DNA from: an uncultured Sphingobacteriales bacterium
Lineage (GTDB): Bacteria; Bacteroidota; Bacteroidia; Chitinophagales; Chitinophagaceae
Assembly: GCA_937991535.1 (NCBI GenBank)
Contig: CALKHN010000116.1
Location: 1-11,452, forward strand
DNA length: 11,452 nucleotides
Direction of reading: 5' to 3'
Below the pieces are notes generated by a model that was given only the letters and a program-made list of their open reading frames with translations, was not told the origin of the DNA and did no database searches. The first letter of the stretch is position 1; each line of letters begins with the position of its first letter. Shown piece after piece: positions 1 to 7,253 of the stretch. The position numbers and the translations under genes were made by a program.

Positions 1-45
1 TACCTTGCTACGGGTACATTTGTCAAAGAACCTTTACGGGCGCAC
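1..45 (-). mobile_element. Putative 5' end of a group II intron (partial)
   Basis: Read on the minus strand, the DNA from position 45 downward starts GTGCGCCCG, matching the GUGYG 5' boundary of bacterial group II introns; the well-known Ll.LtrB intron also begins GTGCGCCC. The boundary falls exactly where the TraF/DUF4133 reading frame loses similarity to its family, after the conserved FKG. The split is inside a glycine codon (5' exon ends ...TTTAAAG). Only 45 nt lie in the window, so domain V, the EBS sites and any intron-encoded reverse transcriptase would be off the left edge. An alternative is decay of traF by an unrelated insertion or deletion. The identification rests on the boundary motif plus the coincident loss of homology. 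Confidence 0.5.
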
Positions 46-103
46 CTTTAAACTCAATGCTTTTATTGATTCCTTTGTTGATATTATAGACACTGTTTGC
101 CAT
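23..103 (-). pseudogene. traF: TraF (DUF4133) 5' exon, interrupted after about 20 codons
   Basis: A start ATG at 103-101, five nucleotides after the helicase/methylase stop, opens a frame containing YNINKGINKSIEFKG. This is the typical N-terminus of Bacteroidota TraF proteins (DUF4133), small inner-membrane components of the conjugative transfer apparatus. Family members continue from FKG into a Lxx-Q-Y motif and two membrane helices. Here the frame continues only as APVKVL and meets TGA at 25-23, so the membrane part is missing. The break coincides with GTGCGCCCG at 45, suggesting an inserted group II intron whose splicing could restore the protein. If the intron is inactive, this is a dead gene. 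The first codons are convincing; the cause of interruption is inference. TraE lies upstream in the same operon, as expected for this pair, but with two genes in between. Confidence 0.6.
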
Positions 104-108
104 CGTTA

Positions 109-3100
109 TTATAATTTAAACCTGTTAGCCCTTCTTGTTTTTTGTTCAACCGCTTGTTCCTCCTCCAATCTCTCCTTGCCATCCGACATTTTTATGACTG
201 GCGCTTCTTTAATAACTTCTTTTGTTTGCAGTCCTTTTAAACTACCCGGCTCATCATCTCTTTGTTGTTGCTGCTTCAACTGGTTCTCTTTTATTTTAAG
301 GGAGATATCCCGCTCCAGCCTTGACACCTCCTGCTTCAATGATTTTAACTCTTCTTCTCTTTCAAACGGTTTGACGATAAGCTTTTCAAGCACCGGCATA
401 TTCATATCAATCTCTGCCAGTTCCTTCCCATATTGTTCCTTTATTTTCACGACCCTGTCAAGTGCATTAAGGAAATGACGTGCAGCAAGCTTTGGATTAT
501 CGGCAGTCGGGTGTCCCTGGTTGTAGGTATATTTAATGCCTCCCTCCTTACTTTGTACATAAAAGGAATTGTGATACCGATAGCTGAATAACCCATTTTC
601 TTCAAAGCCTTCCTGCTGCCGGCGTATAAAACAATCAAAACCATAGAGGCTACCGATCCTGTGATCAGTCAGGTGTTGCTCCGGTGGTTTCCAATGCAGA
701 TAAAGATCAATGATAAATTTCCCTGTCATTTCAGGATCTGCACTATTGAGCCCATCCAGCTTCAAAGGATTTAACTTGCTTCCATCTTTATCATATAATA
801 GCTGCTTTTTATAATCGGTTTCATCAGTACTAAGCTTGTAAAGAATAGAGCTTTTGGATTCGTGATCATTACGTAATCTTTCCAGGCTATATCTTGAACG
901 GGTTGTTTCTTTGAAATGAACGGAACGAAGACTTTCCAGTACGGCAATCTTTCTTTCAAGCTTTGATTTTTCGAGTAACGATATATCACCGGATAGAATA
1001 GCGATGTATTCTGAGAAGTTCATTCCTGTTTTCTCATCCATCGCGCCTTCATCAATTGTCCGCACATTCAGTTGGCTGTTCTTCATCTGGCTAATAAAAG
1101 TTTGTTTATTTTTCAGCAGGTTAAATTTGTAATTATCCAATGATTGTTCTACAGCATAGATGAAGCTTTTCACTTCATTGTTATAATACTTTTTAGCAAC
1201 CTGGTTACCTTGCCTTGCGCCACGTCCGTTGCGTTGTTCAAGCTCAGCGGGTTTCCAGGGAATATCAAGGTGGTGCATAGCAACTACCCGCTGCTGAACA
1301 TTCAGGCCCGTTCCGGCTTTTTCTGTGCTGCCGACAAGTATCCGGATATGGCCGCTATTCATTTTACGGAACAGCTCAGGCTTTTTATGATCTGACCAGT
1401 CATGGATAAAGCTTATTTCATGGGAAGGAAGGTTATACTCATTCACCAATTTTTCTTTGAGCGCATCATAGAGGTTGAACTCATCTGGTTTGGGTGTGCC
1501 GATATCAGAAAAAACAATTTGTGTGCCCCTGTGCGCTAAAGTTTCATGATAAATATGAACGAGTTTCTTCGCACAGGTACTGACTTTATTTCCCGGATCA
1601 TCGTCATAGCGGTTACTGTTAATAAGGCGCATATCCGCTGCCATTTGTTTAGCATAGTTGGTAGCGATCAGCATCCTGCCTTTGTCTTCTTCTGTTGTTA
1701 ATGGATGCCTGCCAATCAATGTTGCATCGCCGGTTTTTGCAAATGCCATCAGGTTCCTGATGAATGTCTTTTGTTCTTCAGTAGGCCTGATGTTCACTAA
1801 TTCTTCTGCCAAACGTGGTTTATCCAGGTTGATATGTTTGGCCGTCTTATAATCGGTGATTTCATTGTAGAACAAAGCCAGCTCCGGCACTTTGATAAAA
1901 TGGCGAAAACGTTCCTTCGCTATAATTTCATTGGTAACAGAAAATTCAAAGTCTGTTGTTTTCTTTGCAAACACTGCTGCCCATCCGTCAAAGTTTTCAA
2001 TGCATTGACGTTCCATTTCACGGGGACGCAGGTATTTAAAAAGAAGGTACATTTCCGTCAGGCTGTTTGAAATTGGAGTACCCGATAAAAAAGTAACGCA
2101 CAGGTCAGACTGAAACCTGTCCTGTAAGGTGCGGACCGCAAACAACATGTTGAGTGCCTTCTGGCTTCCTTCCATGTTACCAAGTCCGGCCACCCGGTTA
2201 TGCCTTGTGGTAAATGTGAGGTTCTTGAATTTATGGGCTTCGTCTACAAACAAATGATCTATATCCAGTTCTTTAAAATTGATATCGGTGTCTTTTTTTT
2301 GTTCGATCTTATCTAATATTTGCTGCAAGCCCGCTGAGAGATTATTTTTTCTTACTTCCAGTCCCTTCAGCATTTTTTTGGAAATATCCCCACCCAGGTT
2401 TTTAAGTATAACAAGGTCCTGTTCCAGGTTCTCCAGTTCTTTTTCAAAAATTCCTTTTTGTATCTGAGGCGATTGCGGGATCTTTCCGAACTGGTCATGT
2501 GTAAGTATGATGCAATCCCAGTTATTATTTTTGATCGCATGAAATAAGCTTTGTCTTTTGGCGGGTGAGAAATCGCTTTCACCAGGGAAAAGGATCTTTG
2601 CAGATGGGTAGGCTTTCCGGTAAGTATCTGCGATTTGCGACACATTTGCTTTTAAAGCAATGATTAGCGGCTTATGCAGGATGCCAAGACGTTTCATTTC
2701 ATGAGCTGCAATTATCATGGTAAGCGTCTTACCAAGCCCCACTTCATGATCTACCAATGCACCCCTGTTTTGCAAAATACGCCAGGCTGCATTTTTTTGC
2801 GAATCGTACAGGTCAGTAATGCCGAGCGCCCGTTTATCTAAGCCCGGAAAACTTAAATGTTTGCCATCATATTCCCGGAGTACATAACAATTATAAATAG
2901 CATTGTATAAATTTTCAATCTTCTTTTTTTCTTCTGCCGGCAGTTCATTTAGCCATTCTGTAAAACGGGTACGTATGGATTCAATTTTTTGATGGGCGAG
3001 CTGCGTTGCTTCGTTGTCAGGAACACGGATGTTTTTTCCACCCGGGCCTTCTACTTCATACGTGAAGAATGGAGCTGTGTTTTCCAATGCATGTTCCAGG

Positions 3101-5646
3101 ATAGTATTGCCATACATAGGTTTCCCGTTCCGGGGTGTTACCGCATATTCTATAAGGACCTTGGCATTCTGTTTTTCAACCGTTATTTTGAAACTATCAA
3201 TGGAAGGAAAATAATGAACGTTAATTTCCTGTTCAAACAGGTAGGAAGCAAACTGAGTATAGTATTCAATGGGTATCCAGCGTTCTCCCATGTTGAAATC
3301 CAGTAGCTCAAAAGGGATTTTTTCTGGTTGTACTTTGATGAGCGCTTCCAGGCTTCTGTTTATTTGAGTATCCCCGGTGTTTTGCGCTACGATTTTTTGG
3401 GCACCCTCTAGTTTGGCTACTACATTACCACTTAAATACTGGTCAGCGGTTTCCCATTGGCCGGTGGAAGGATTCAGGAATATATGCGAGGTTAATGCAG
3501 CAATGGCTTGCGCATCCGTATTGCCGGTAGCTTTGGCAATAAAATCAATTTCTACACGACCCCTTTCATTTAGGCAACGTGCCAGCGCTTCCAGGGGATC
3601 ATCAGATGTATAGGTTTCCTGTTTTTTATGCAGGAATTCATAAAATATATCAGCTTTTTCATATCGCTCACCATTTTTACGCTCCAGTGAAGACAGTGTA
3701 ATAAACCCCAGCGCATCGTTTAACAGGTGTTTGCGGTTGCCAGATTGATTGAGCCAACCATTTTGAGAATAAAATTGCTGGTAAGCCTGATTAAGTTGTT
3801 CCCTTAATGCACTGAATTCAATACCGGCTGCATTTTCCTTTTCAGATAACTCAAAATAGTAATCCCTTACAGCTACGTATTGCCGGTAGAAAGTTGCGCT
3901 TTTCCCATTCATTAAAAACGCTTTGAATTCCGACCGGTCATGATCCTGATCTAAATGATGGAGAGTGCCGGCCCTTTCCTGGTAAATTACCAGTGTTCCT
4001 TCTTTATAATGAGGCTTTAACCCGGTGAAATGCTCTTGATTGCCGGCAAGTCCCAAAGATGATGCAAAATATTTTTCCCCTTCATAACGGAAGTCATGTT
4101 CGAATGCTTTTAGTTGGACTGATAATCTCTCCAGCGTGTTGCCCAAAGAGGAACCGTTCATCCAGTTAGCGGATAGCCCGATCTCTTTTACATTGGAGTG
4201 CAGCTTATAAATATAGAAAAGACTGTTTTTCCCTTTTGCAGTTAGCAAAACAATAGTTTCATGTTCGGGATGCTCCGTTGTTTTGACGATGCCTGCGATT
4301 CTTGCTGTTTGTTTTTGCACTACGTATGTGTCTGCTTCGTTGATATAAGCCAACGCACGGTTGAGATTCTCTACAGGAGCAGCATCAAATAACCCTAATT
4401 GTATTGCTGTATTGTCTGTTTTATTTTCAGGCAGTTCAAGAAAGGTCAATACAGTCCCTTGTTTGACTGATTCAATATTTTCCTGTTGTTGTAATTTTTT
4501 AAATGCTTTGGCATCAAATCTTCCTTCAAACCCTTCGCTGATAGTTGCGGATAGTTTTCCAGCAATGCCGGTTATATCACCATGTTGCCATACCCTTTGA
4601 TGTGCATGGCCATACTGATTTTTACCTTCTTTTATTTCACTGCCGCAAACACATTCGGGATGCCGGTTGATATATTGGTTAAGCTGATAAGTACCGAACT
4701 GGTTTTCCCTGGTTATGGTCTGAAGCAGTAATTGTTCTTCTGCGGATAGTTGTTGTTTACCGGTGTTCTTTTGAACGACCAGTAAATGACTTGGCGCTTC
4801 GGTATTGCCGGTATCTTTCATCAGGTTATCCGGCATTACGCTAAGGCTGATAAAATCAGAACGGCTAAACAGGTATTCCCTGGCGGCTTGATTGGATGGG
4901 TTGTTTAGAAATGCATCTGTCGTGATATAAGCGAGTAAGCCGCCGTTGCTCACCTTATCTATTCCTTTTGCGAAAAAATAATTATGGATTTTTCCGGAAA
5001 TAGAGGAATCGGTAAACCCGGAATCATAAACAGGAAAATTTCCGAAGGGGATGTTACTGATAGCAAGATCAGACTTTTCATTCTCATGCAGAGGTGTTTG
5101 TTCCAGTCCACAGATATGCACTTTCGTTGATAGGGATAATCCCTTGCATAAAGCAGCTAATACTTTTCCGGTCAGGATGTCTTTTTCAACCGCTGTTACA
5201 TTTTGCAAACCCTTACATGCACGTACAGCTTCGGTGATAAAAATACCGCTGCCAGCACTTGGCTCATACAAATTTCTAATAACAATATTTTGTTGCTCAA
5301 GTATTTCATAGAATGTTTTTGGAATGATCGCAGGTGTATAAAAGGCAGTTAAAACACTGTTACGGAGAGATTCAATGATCGCCTTGTATTCCGGTTCACT
5401 GAATGAATCATGCAATAGCCGGTGTAACTGCTGGACACTATCATACAGTTTCATATCTGCATTGGTTGCACCAAGCTTAGACCATTCTTCTTTTATTCCT
5501 TCAGGATATAAAATGGCTTTGATACCGCCGAAACCACTGTAACGTTGCAGCAATTCCATTTCAGGGCCTGATGGAACTTTGTTTGTCAACCCAATACGGA
5601 TCGCCGCAATATTATCATTTAGTTTATGTAGAGGATTATAAGCCAC
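109..5646 (-). CDS. Adenine DNA methyltransferase / SF2 helicase fusion (DarB-like, conjugative element)
   Basis: A giant 1845-residue soluble protein. The N-terminus carries the LLQRYSGFGG motif (32-41) typical of this mobile-element family, then a class I N6-adenine methyltransferase: FYTP (about 102-105), the SAM-binding loop EPSAGSG (128-134), and SNIPFGNF (197-204) in the place of NPPF/Y. After a long linker comes a SNF2-like SF2 helicase: Walker A GLGKT (970-974), DEAH (1135-1138), SGTP (1188-1191), AGTGLN near 1440 and QRNGRGARQ near 1470-1480. The C-terminus is charged and coiled-coil-like. The start is GTG at 5646: an in-frame TGA lies two codons upstream, and MAYN is the usual family beginning. 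The domain order resembles the phage P1 antirestriction protein DarB and other polyvalent proteins of conjugative elements; protection or processing of transferred DNA is therefore likely but inferred. It sits 19 nt after a DUF1896-like gene and 5 nt before traF. Confidence 0.9.
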   Translation of the reverse strand: MAYNPLHKLNDNIAAIRIGLTNKVPSGPEMELLQRYSGFGGIKAILYPEGIKEEWSKLGATNADMKLYDSVQQLHRLLHDSFSEPEYKAIIESLRNSVLTAFYTPAIIPKTFYEILEQQNIVIRNLYEPSAGSGIFITEAVRACKGLQNVTAVEKDILTGKVLAALCKGLSLSTKVHICGLEQTPLHENEKSDLAISNIPFGNFPVYDSGFTDSSISGKIHNYFFAKGIDKVSNGGLLAYITTDAFLNNPSNQAAREYLFSRSDFISLSVMPDNLMKDTGNTEAPSHLLVVQKNTGKQQLSAEEQLLLQTITRENQFGTYQLNQYINRHPECVCGSEIKEGKNQYGHAHQRVWQHGDITGIAGKLSATISEGFEGRFDAKAFKKLQQQENIESVKQGTVLTFLELPENKTDNTAIQLGLFDAAPVENLNRALAYINEADTYVVQKQTARIAGIVKTTEHPEHETIVLLTAKGKNSLFYIYKLHSNVKEIGLSANWMNGSSLGNTLERLSVQLKAFEHDFRYEGEKYFASSLGLAGNQEHFTGLKPHYKEGTLVIYQERAGTLHHLDQDHDRSEFKAFLMNGKSATFYRQYVAVRDYYFELSEKENAAGIEFSALREQLNQAYQQFYSQNGWLNQSGNRKHLLNDALGFITLSSLERKNGERYEKADIFYEFLHKKQETYTSDDPLEALARCLNERGRVEIDFIAKATGNTDAQAIAALTSHIFLNPSTGQWETADQYLSGNVVAKLEGAQKIVAQNTGDTQINRSLEALIKVQPEKIPFELLDFNMGERWIPIEYYTQFASYLFEQEINVHYFPSIDSFKITVEKQNAKVLIEYAVTPRNGKPMYGNTILEHALENTAPFFTYEVEGPGGKNIRVPDNEATQLAHQKIESIRTRFTEWLNELPAEEKKKIENLYNAIYNCYVLREYDGKHLSFPGLDKRALGITDLYDSQKNAAWRILQNRGALVDHEVGLGKTLTMIIAAHEMKRLGILHKPLIIALKANVSQIADTYRKAYPSAKILFPGESDFSPAKRQSLFHAIKNNNWDCIILTHDQFGKIPQSPQIQKGIFEKELENLEQDLVILKNLGGDISKKMLKGLEVRKNNLSAGLQQILDKIEQKKDTDINFKELDIDHLFVDEAHKFKNLTFTTRHNRVAGLGNMEGSQKALNMLFAVRTLQDRFQSDLCVTFLSGTPISNSLTEMYLLFKYLRPREMERQCIENFDGWAAVFAKKTTDFEFSVTNEIIAKERFRHFIKVPELALFYNEITDYKTAKHINLDKPRLAEELVNIRPTEEQKTFIRNLMAFAKTGDATLIGRHPLTTEEDKGRMLIATNYAKQMAADMRLINSNRYDDDPGNKVSTCAKKLVHIYHETLAHRGTQIVFSDIGTPKPDEFNLYDALKEKLVNEYNLPSHEISFIHDWSDHKKPELFRKMNSGHIRILVGSTEKAGTGLNVQQRVVAMHHLDIPWKPAELEQRNGRGARQGNQVAKKYYNNEVKSFIYAVEQSLDNYKFNLLKNKQTFISQMKNSQLNVRTIDEGAMDEKTGMNFSEYIAILSGDISLLEKSKLERKIAVLESLRSVHFKETTRSRYSLERLRNDHESKSSILYKLSTDETDYKKQLLYDKDGSKLNPLKLDGLNSADPEMTGKFIIDLYLHWKPPEQHLTDHRIGSLYGFDCFIRRQQEGFEENGLFSYRYHNSFYVQSKEGGIKYTYNQGHPTADNPKLAARHFLNALDRVVKIKEQYGKELAEIDMNMPVLEKLIVKPFEREEELKSLKQEVSRLERDISLKIKENQLKQQQQRDDEPGSLKGLQTKEVIKEAPVIKMSDGKERLEEEQAVEQKTRRANRFKL

Positions 5647-5665
5647 GTCTCAATTTTTTATTCAC

Positions 5666-6100
5666 TTAATTACTTTGTAAATAGTCTTGCATTGCCTGTA
5701 TTACAGTGTTATCTGAATTTTTATCTGTTTCATTTTCTTCATTAAATCCCAGTGTATCTAACAAGGGCTGGCAAAAAGCGACCAGGTTAGCCACCTCCAG
5801 GAGCAGTATCCCGCTCATACCGAAGCGTTCATAATGAGTGGAAAAATTTTCCCGGAGTAATAGCAAGAGGTAATTAAACTTGGAAGGGCGCAGATCCAGC
5901 GTCAACACATCCATGCAGCTATCTTCAATAATATAAAGTGGTATGTCCGCAGCTAACAATTCAGTGAGCAATGATTCAACATGCTGAACCTTTTTGCGCA
6001 CGTAGTCAACATCTGCCTTTTCCATTTGCAGATGCAGCATCAGGTTGGGATTATTTATCCTGATATACTCTTCTAATCTTCTTACTAATATCTCTTGCAT
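5666..6100 (-). CDS. DUF1896-like small protein, helicase partner candidate
   Basis: A 144-residue, mostly helical acidic protein without signal peptide or membrane helix. The segment VLTLDLRPSKFNYLLLLLRENF (about residues 66-87, key residues L, SKF, E and F) follows the spacing of the DUF1896 family (VLFxxLxFSKxDTLxxILxNEF), and the N-terminal YIRINNPNL fits the family's YLNExxPDL. DUF1896 genes commonly sit next to the large methylase/helicase gene in Bacteroides conjugative transposons, exactly as here. The function of the family is unknown. I chose the ATG at 6100 rather than an upstream in-frame start at 6163, because the latter overlaps traE and adds a non-conserved cysteine-rich stretch. 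Gaps are 8 nt after traE and 19 nt before the helicase gene, indicating one operon. The family match is by eye and should be treated as moderate. Confidence 0.65.
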   Translation of the reverse strand: MQEILVRRLEEYIRINNPNLMLHLQMEKADVDYVRKKVQHVESLLTELLAADIPLYIIEDSCMDVLTLDLRPSKFNYLLLLLRENFSTHYERFGMSGILLLEVANLVAFCQPLLDTLGFNEENETDKNSDNTVIQAMQDYLQSN

Positions 6101-6108
6101 AAAAAAAC

Positions 6109-6420
6109 TTAAACACCAAAAAATGATTTGATAACGGTAGCAACAATCACAAGGAATACACAACTGCCAAACCAGGCGGCCGCCACTTTCCCCGTATCGG
6201 GGTCACCAGAGTTCCACTTCTGGTATACCTTGACTGCGCCGATCAATCCGAGGACAGCACCTACAGCGTACATCAGGTTGGTTCCGGAATCAAAATATCC
6301 ACGCACTTTAGTATTGGCTTCGTTTATCCCGGCATTACCATCCTGAGACATAGCGTCTATTTGCGATAATAGCAGCAGCGCTACAATAGTTATTCTTTGT
6401 TTTATCCTGTTCATATTCAT
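6109..6420 (-). CDS. traE: TraE, DUF4134 conjugative transfer membrane protein
   Basis: A 103-residue protein with a hydrophobic signal-like N-terminus (about 8-20), then QDGNAGINEANTKVR, a first membrane helix (about 46-66, ending in GAVKVYQKW), the loop SGDPDTGKVAAAWFG and a second helix (about 80-99). This is the full architecture of DUF4134/TraE of Bacteroides-type conjugative transposons, probably a small inner-membrane subunit comparable to the VirB2/VirB3 position of type IV secretion; that functional comparison is inference. The start is ATG at 6420 or, two codons later, 6414; an upstream in-frame ATG at 6465 would overlap the preceding gene and add residues absent from the family. 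It lies 32 nt after the small membrane-protein gene and 8 nt before the DUF1896-like gene. TraF, normally the next gene, is displaced about 6 kb downstream. Confidence 0.92.
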   Translation of the reverse strand: MNMNRIKQRITIVALLLLSQIDAMSQDGNAGINEANTKVRGYFDSGTNLMYAVGAVLGLIGAVKVYQKWNSGDPDTGKVAAAWFGSCVFLVIVATVIKSFFGV

Positions 6421-6452
6421 TGTATGTTTACTTGTTAGAAATATATACCTGG

Positions 6453-6917
6453 TTATCCCAGCCATGCTTTTGCCAAATCAGCATCCGGGATAAGAATGTC
6501 AGACAGTTCTTTAATTTCAGATTTGATATAATTGTTGATGGCATATTGGAAAGCCGTATCCTGCAGGTGCGGATAATTCCTGAGCAGTAATTGTATGCTC
6601 CTGAGTAATTCAGAAACAGGGTAACTATTGGCAGCAGCTTTTTCAAACAGTTCTTTCAGTTCCCTTTTTAATTCATATGTAGCGGGTAGTAAAACATCAT
6701 CATTGTTACGCTTTTCCTGTGAAGCAAATGCAGTTACATTAGCATCTTCCTCGCTGGTAGCAGCAGGCGGCCGCTTGCGTAGTTTTGGTCCACTGTAACC
6801 GGAAACTCGTTTCTGAATATCTTTACGGTAATAAAGGATTGCGATAATGAGGTAATAGATAACTGCCAGAACTATTATGGCTGTCAGGTAAGTCTTCCAT
6901 GAAATTGATGTAAACAT
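6453..6917 (-). CDS. Small membrane-anchored protein at the head of the tra operon, unknown family
   Basis: A 154-residue protein with one N-terminal membrane helix (about 9-30, followed by RKDIQKR, so the C-terminal part should face the cytoplasm), a proline-rich basic linker (LRKRPPAA) and a helical C-terminal domain from about residue 75 to the end. I do not recognise a named family. Its position directly before traE corresponds to the traD slot of CTnDOT-type operons, but I see no sequence basis for that name. The start is ATG at 6917; a TTG two codons earlier (6923) is possible. It is the first gene after a 330-bp non-coding region with a candidate promoter and is thus probably the first cistron of this operon. 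Stop to traE start is 32 nt. Confidence 0.75.
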   Translation of the reverse strand: MFTSISWKTYLTAIIVLAVIYYLIIAILYYRKDIQKRVSGYSGPKLRKRPPAATSEEDANVTAFASQEKRNNDDVLLPATYELKRELKELFEKAAANSYPVSELLRSIQLLLRNYPHLQDTAFQYAINNYIKSEIKELSDILIPDADLAKAWLG

Positions 6918-6937
6918 TTGCAATAGATTTTCTACCG

Positions 6938-6970
6938 CAAATATGGTCGCATCAAAAAATCATTTTTCAA
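6938..6970 (-). promoter_or_regulatory. Candidate promoter of the tra operon
   Basis: On the minus strand a TTG (6970-6968) is followed, 22 nt later, by CATATTTG (6945-6938). This matches seven of eight positions of the Bacteroidota -7 element TAnnTTTG, about 20 nt before the first gene's ATG at 6917. The spacing is slightly longer than the usual 19 or so, so the call is tentative. A perfect palindrome lies directly upstream of the -33 element. Confidence 0.4.
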
Positions 6971-6977
6971 TAGTTAA

Positions 6978-6990
6978 TCCCGAGTCGGGA
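6978..6990. promoter_or_regulatory. Perfect palindrome TCCCGA-G-TCGGGA, operator candidate
   Basis: A 6-bp inverted repeat around one central base, GC-rich within very AT-rich DNA, lies 7 nt upstream of the candidate -33 element of the tra operon. This is the position expected of an activator site. RteC of CTnDOT is reported to bind inverted half sites upstream of the -33 region of its target promoter, so RteC encoded next door is the first candidate; this link is inference. Confidence 0.45.
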
Positions 6991-7183
6991 AAAATAAAAT
7001 TTGAGGAATTGATCAATAGATAGATAGACAACAGAATAATTTTTTATGTATAAATACTTTGTAAAAGCTTAGAGAGCAGAACACGATGAAGAAAATCGGT
7101 GAAACCATTATAGCGGAGCATTCATTGAGAAACAATGACTTGTTTTTAAATTCCGGTTTCTTTACAAATTTTTAGTGACTCCC

Positions 7184-7199
7184 TTTCCATAGATGGAAA
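7184..7199. repeat. Near-continuous palindrome TTTCCAT-AG-ATGGAAA
   Basis: Two perfect 7-bp arms are separated by two bases, 55 nt downstream of the rteC stop on the minus strand. The two-base centre is too small for a stable RNA hairpin and no T-run follows in the transcription direction, so a terminator is unlikely; a dimeric protein-binding site fits better. The surrounding non-coding stretch 6924-7253 holds no credible gene; besides the features listed here it has only a 10-bp palindrome ATTGATCAAT at 7008-7017, which AT-rich DNA may give by chance. Confidence 0.35.
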
Positions 7200-7253
7200 A
7201 ATATTTTTTATTAACTATATTTTGCCTGTAAGTAGCATCCCGATATATGACCT

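Noticed and set aside
21..31. GTTCTTTGACA on the minus strand, resembling the boxA-like leader of Bacteroidota rRNA operons
   Set aside because: No rRNA or tRNA sequence accompanies it within the window and it falls in the putative intron; a chance match is as likely.
5..478. 157-codon plus-strand frame covering the end of the helicase gene and the traF start
   Set aside because: It is antisense to a strongly supported coding sequence, has serine/cysteine-rich composition without recognisable domains, and is best read as a shadow.
7014..7028. Short tetranucleotide run (ATAG repeated) as a phase-variation tract
   Set aside because: Only about three units and not inside a gene or at a clear promoter.
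7013..7108. 31-codon hydrophobic minus-strand frame in the rteC-tra gap (MVSPIFFIVFCSLSFY...)
   Set aside because: No ribosome-binding evidence or family similarity; AT-rich DNA readily encodes such hydrophobic strings.
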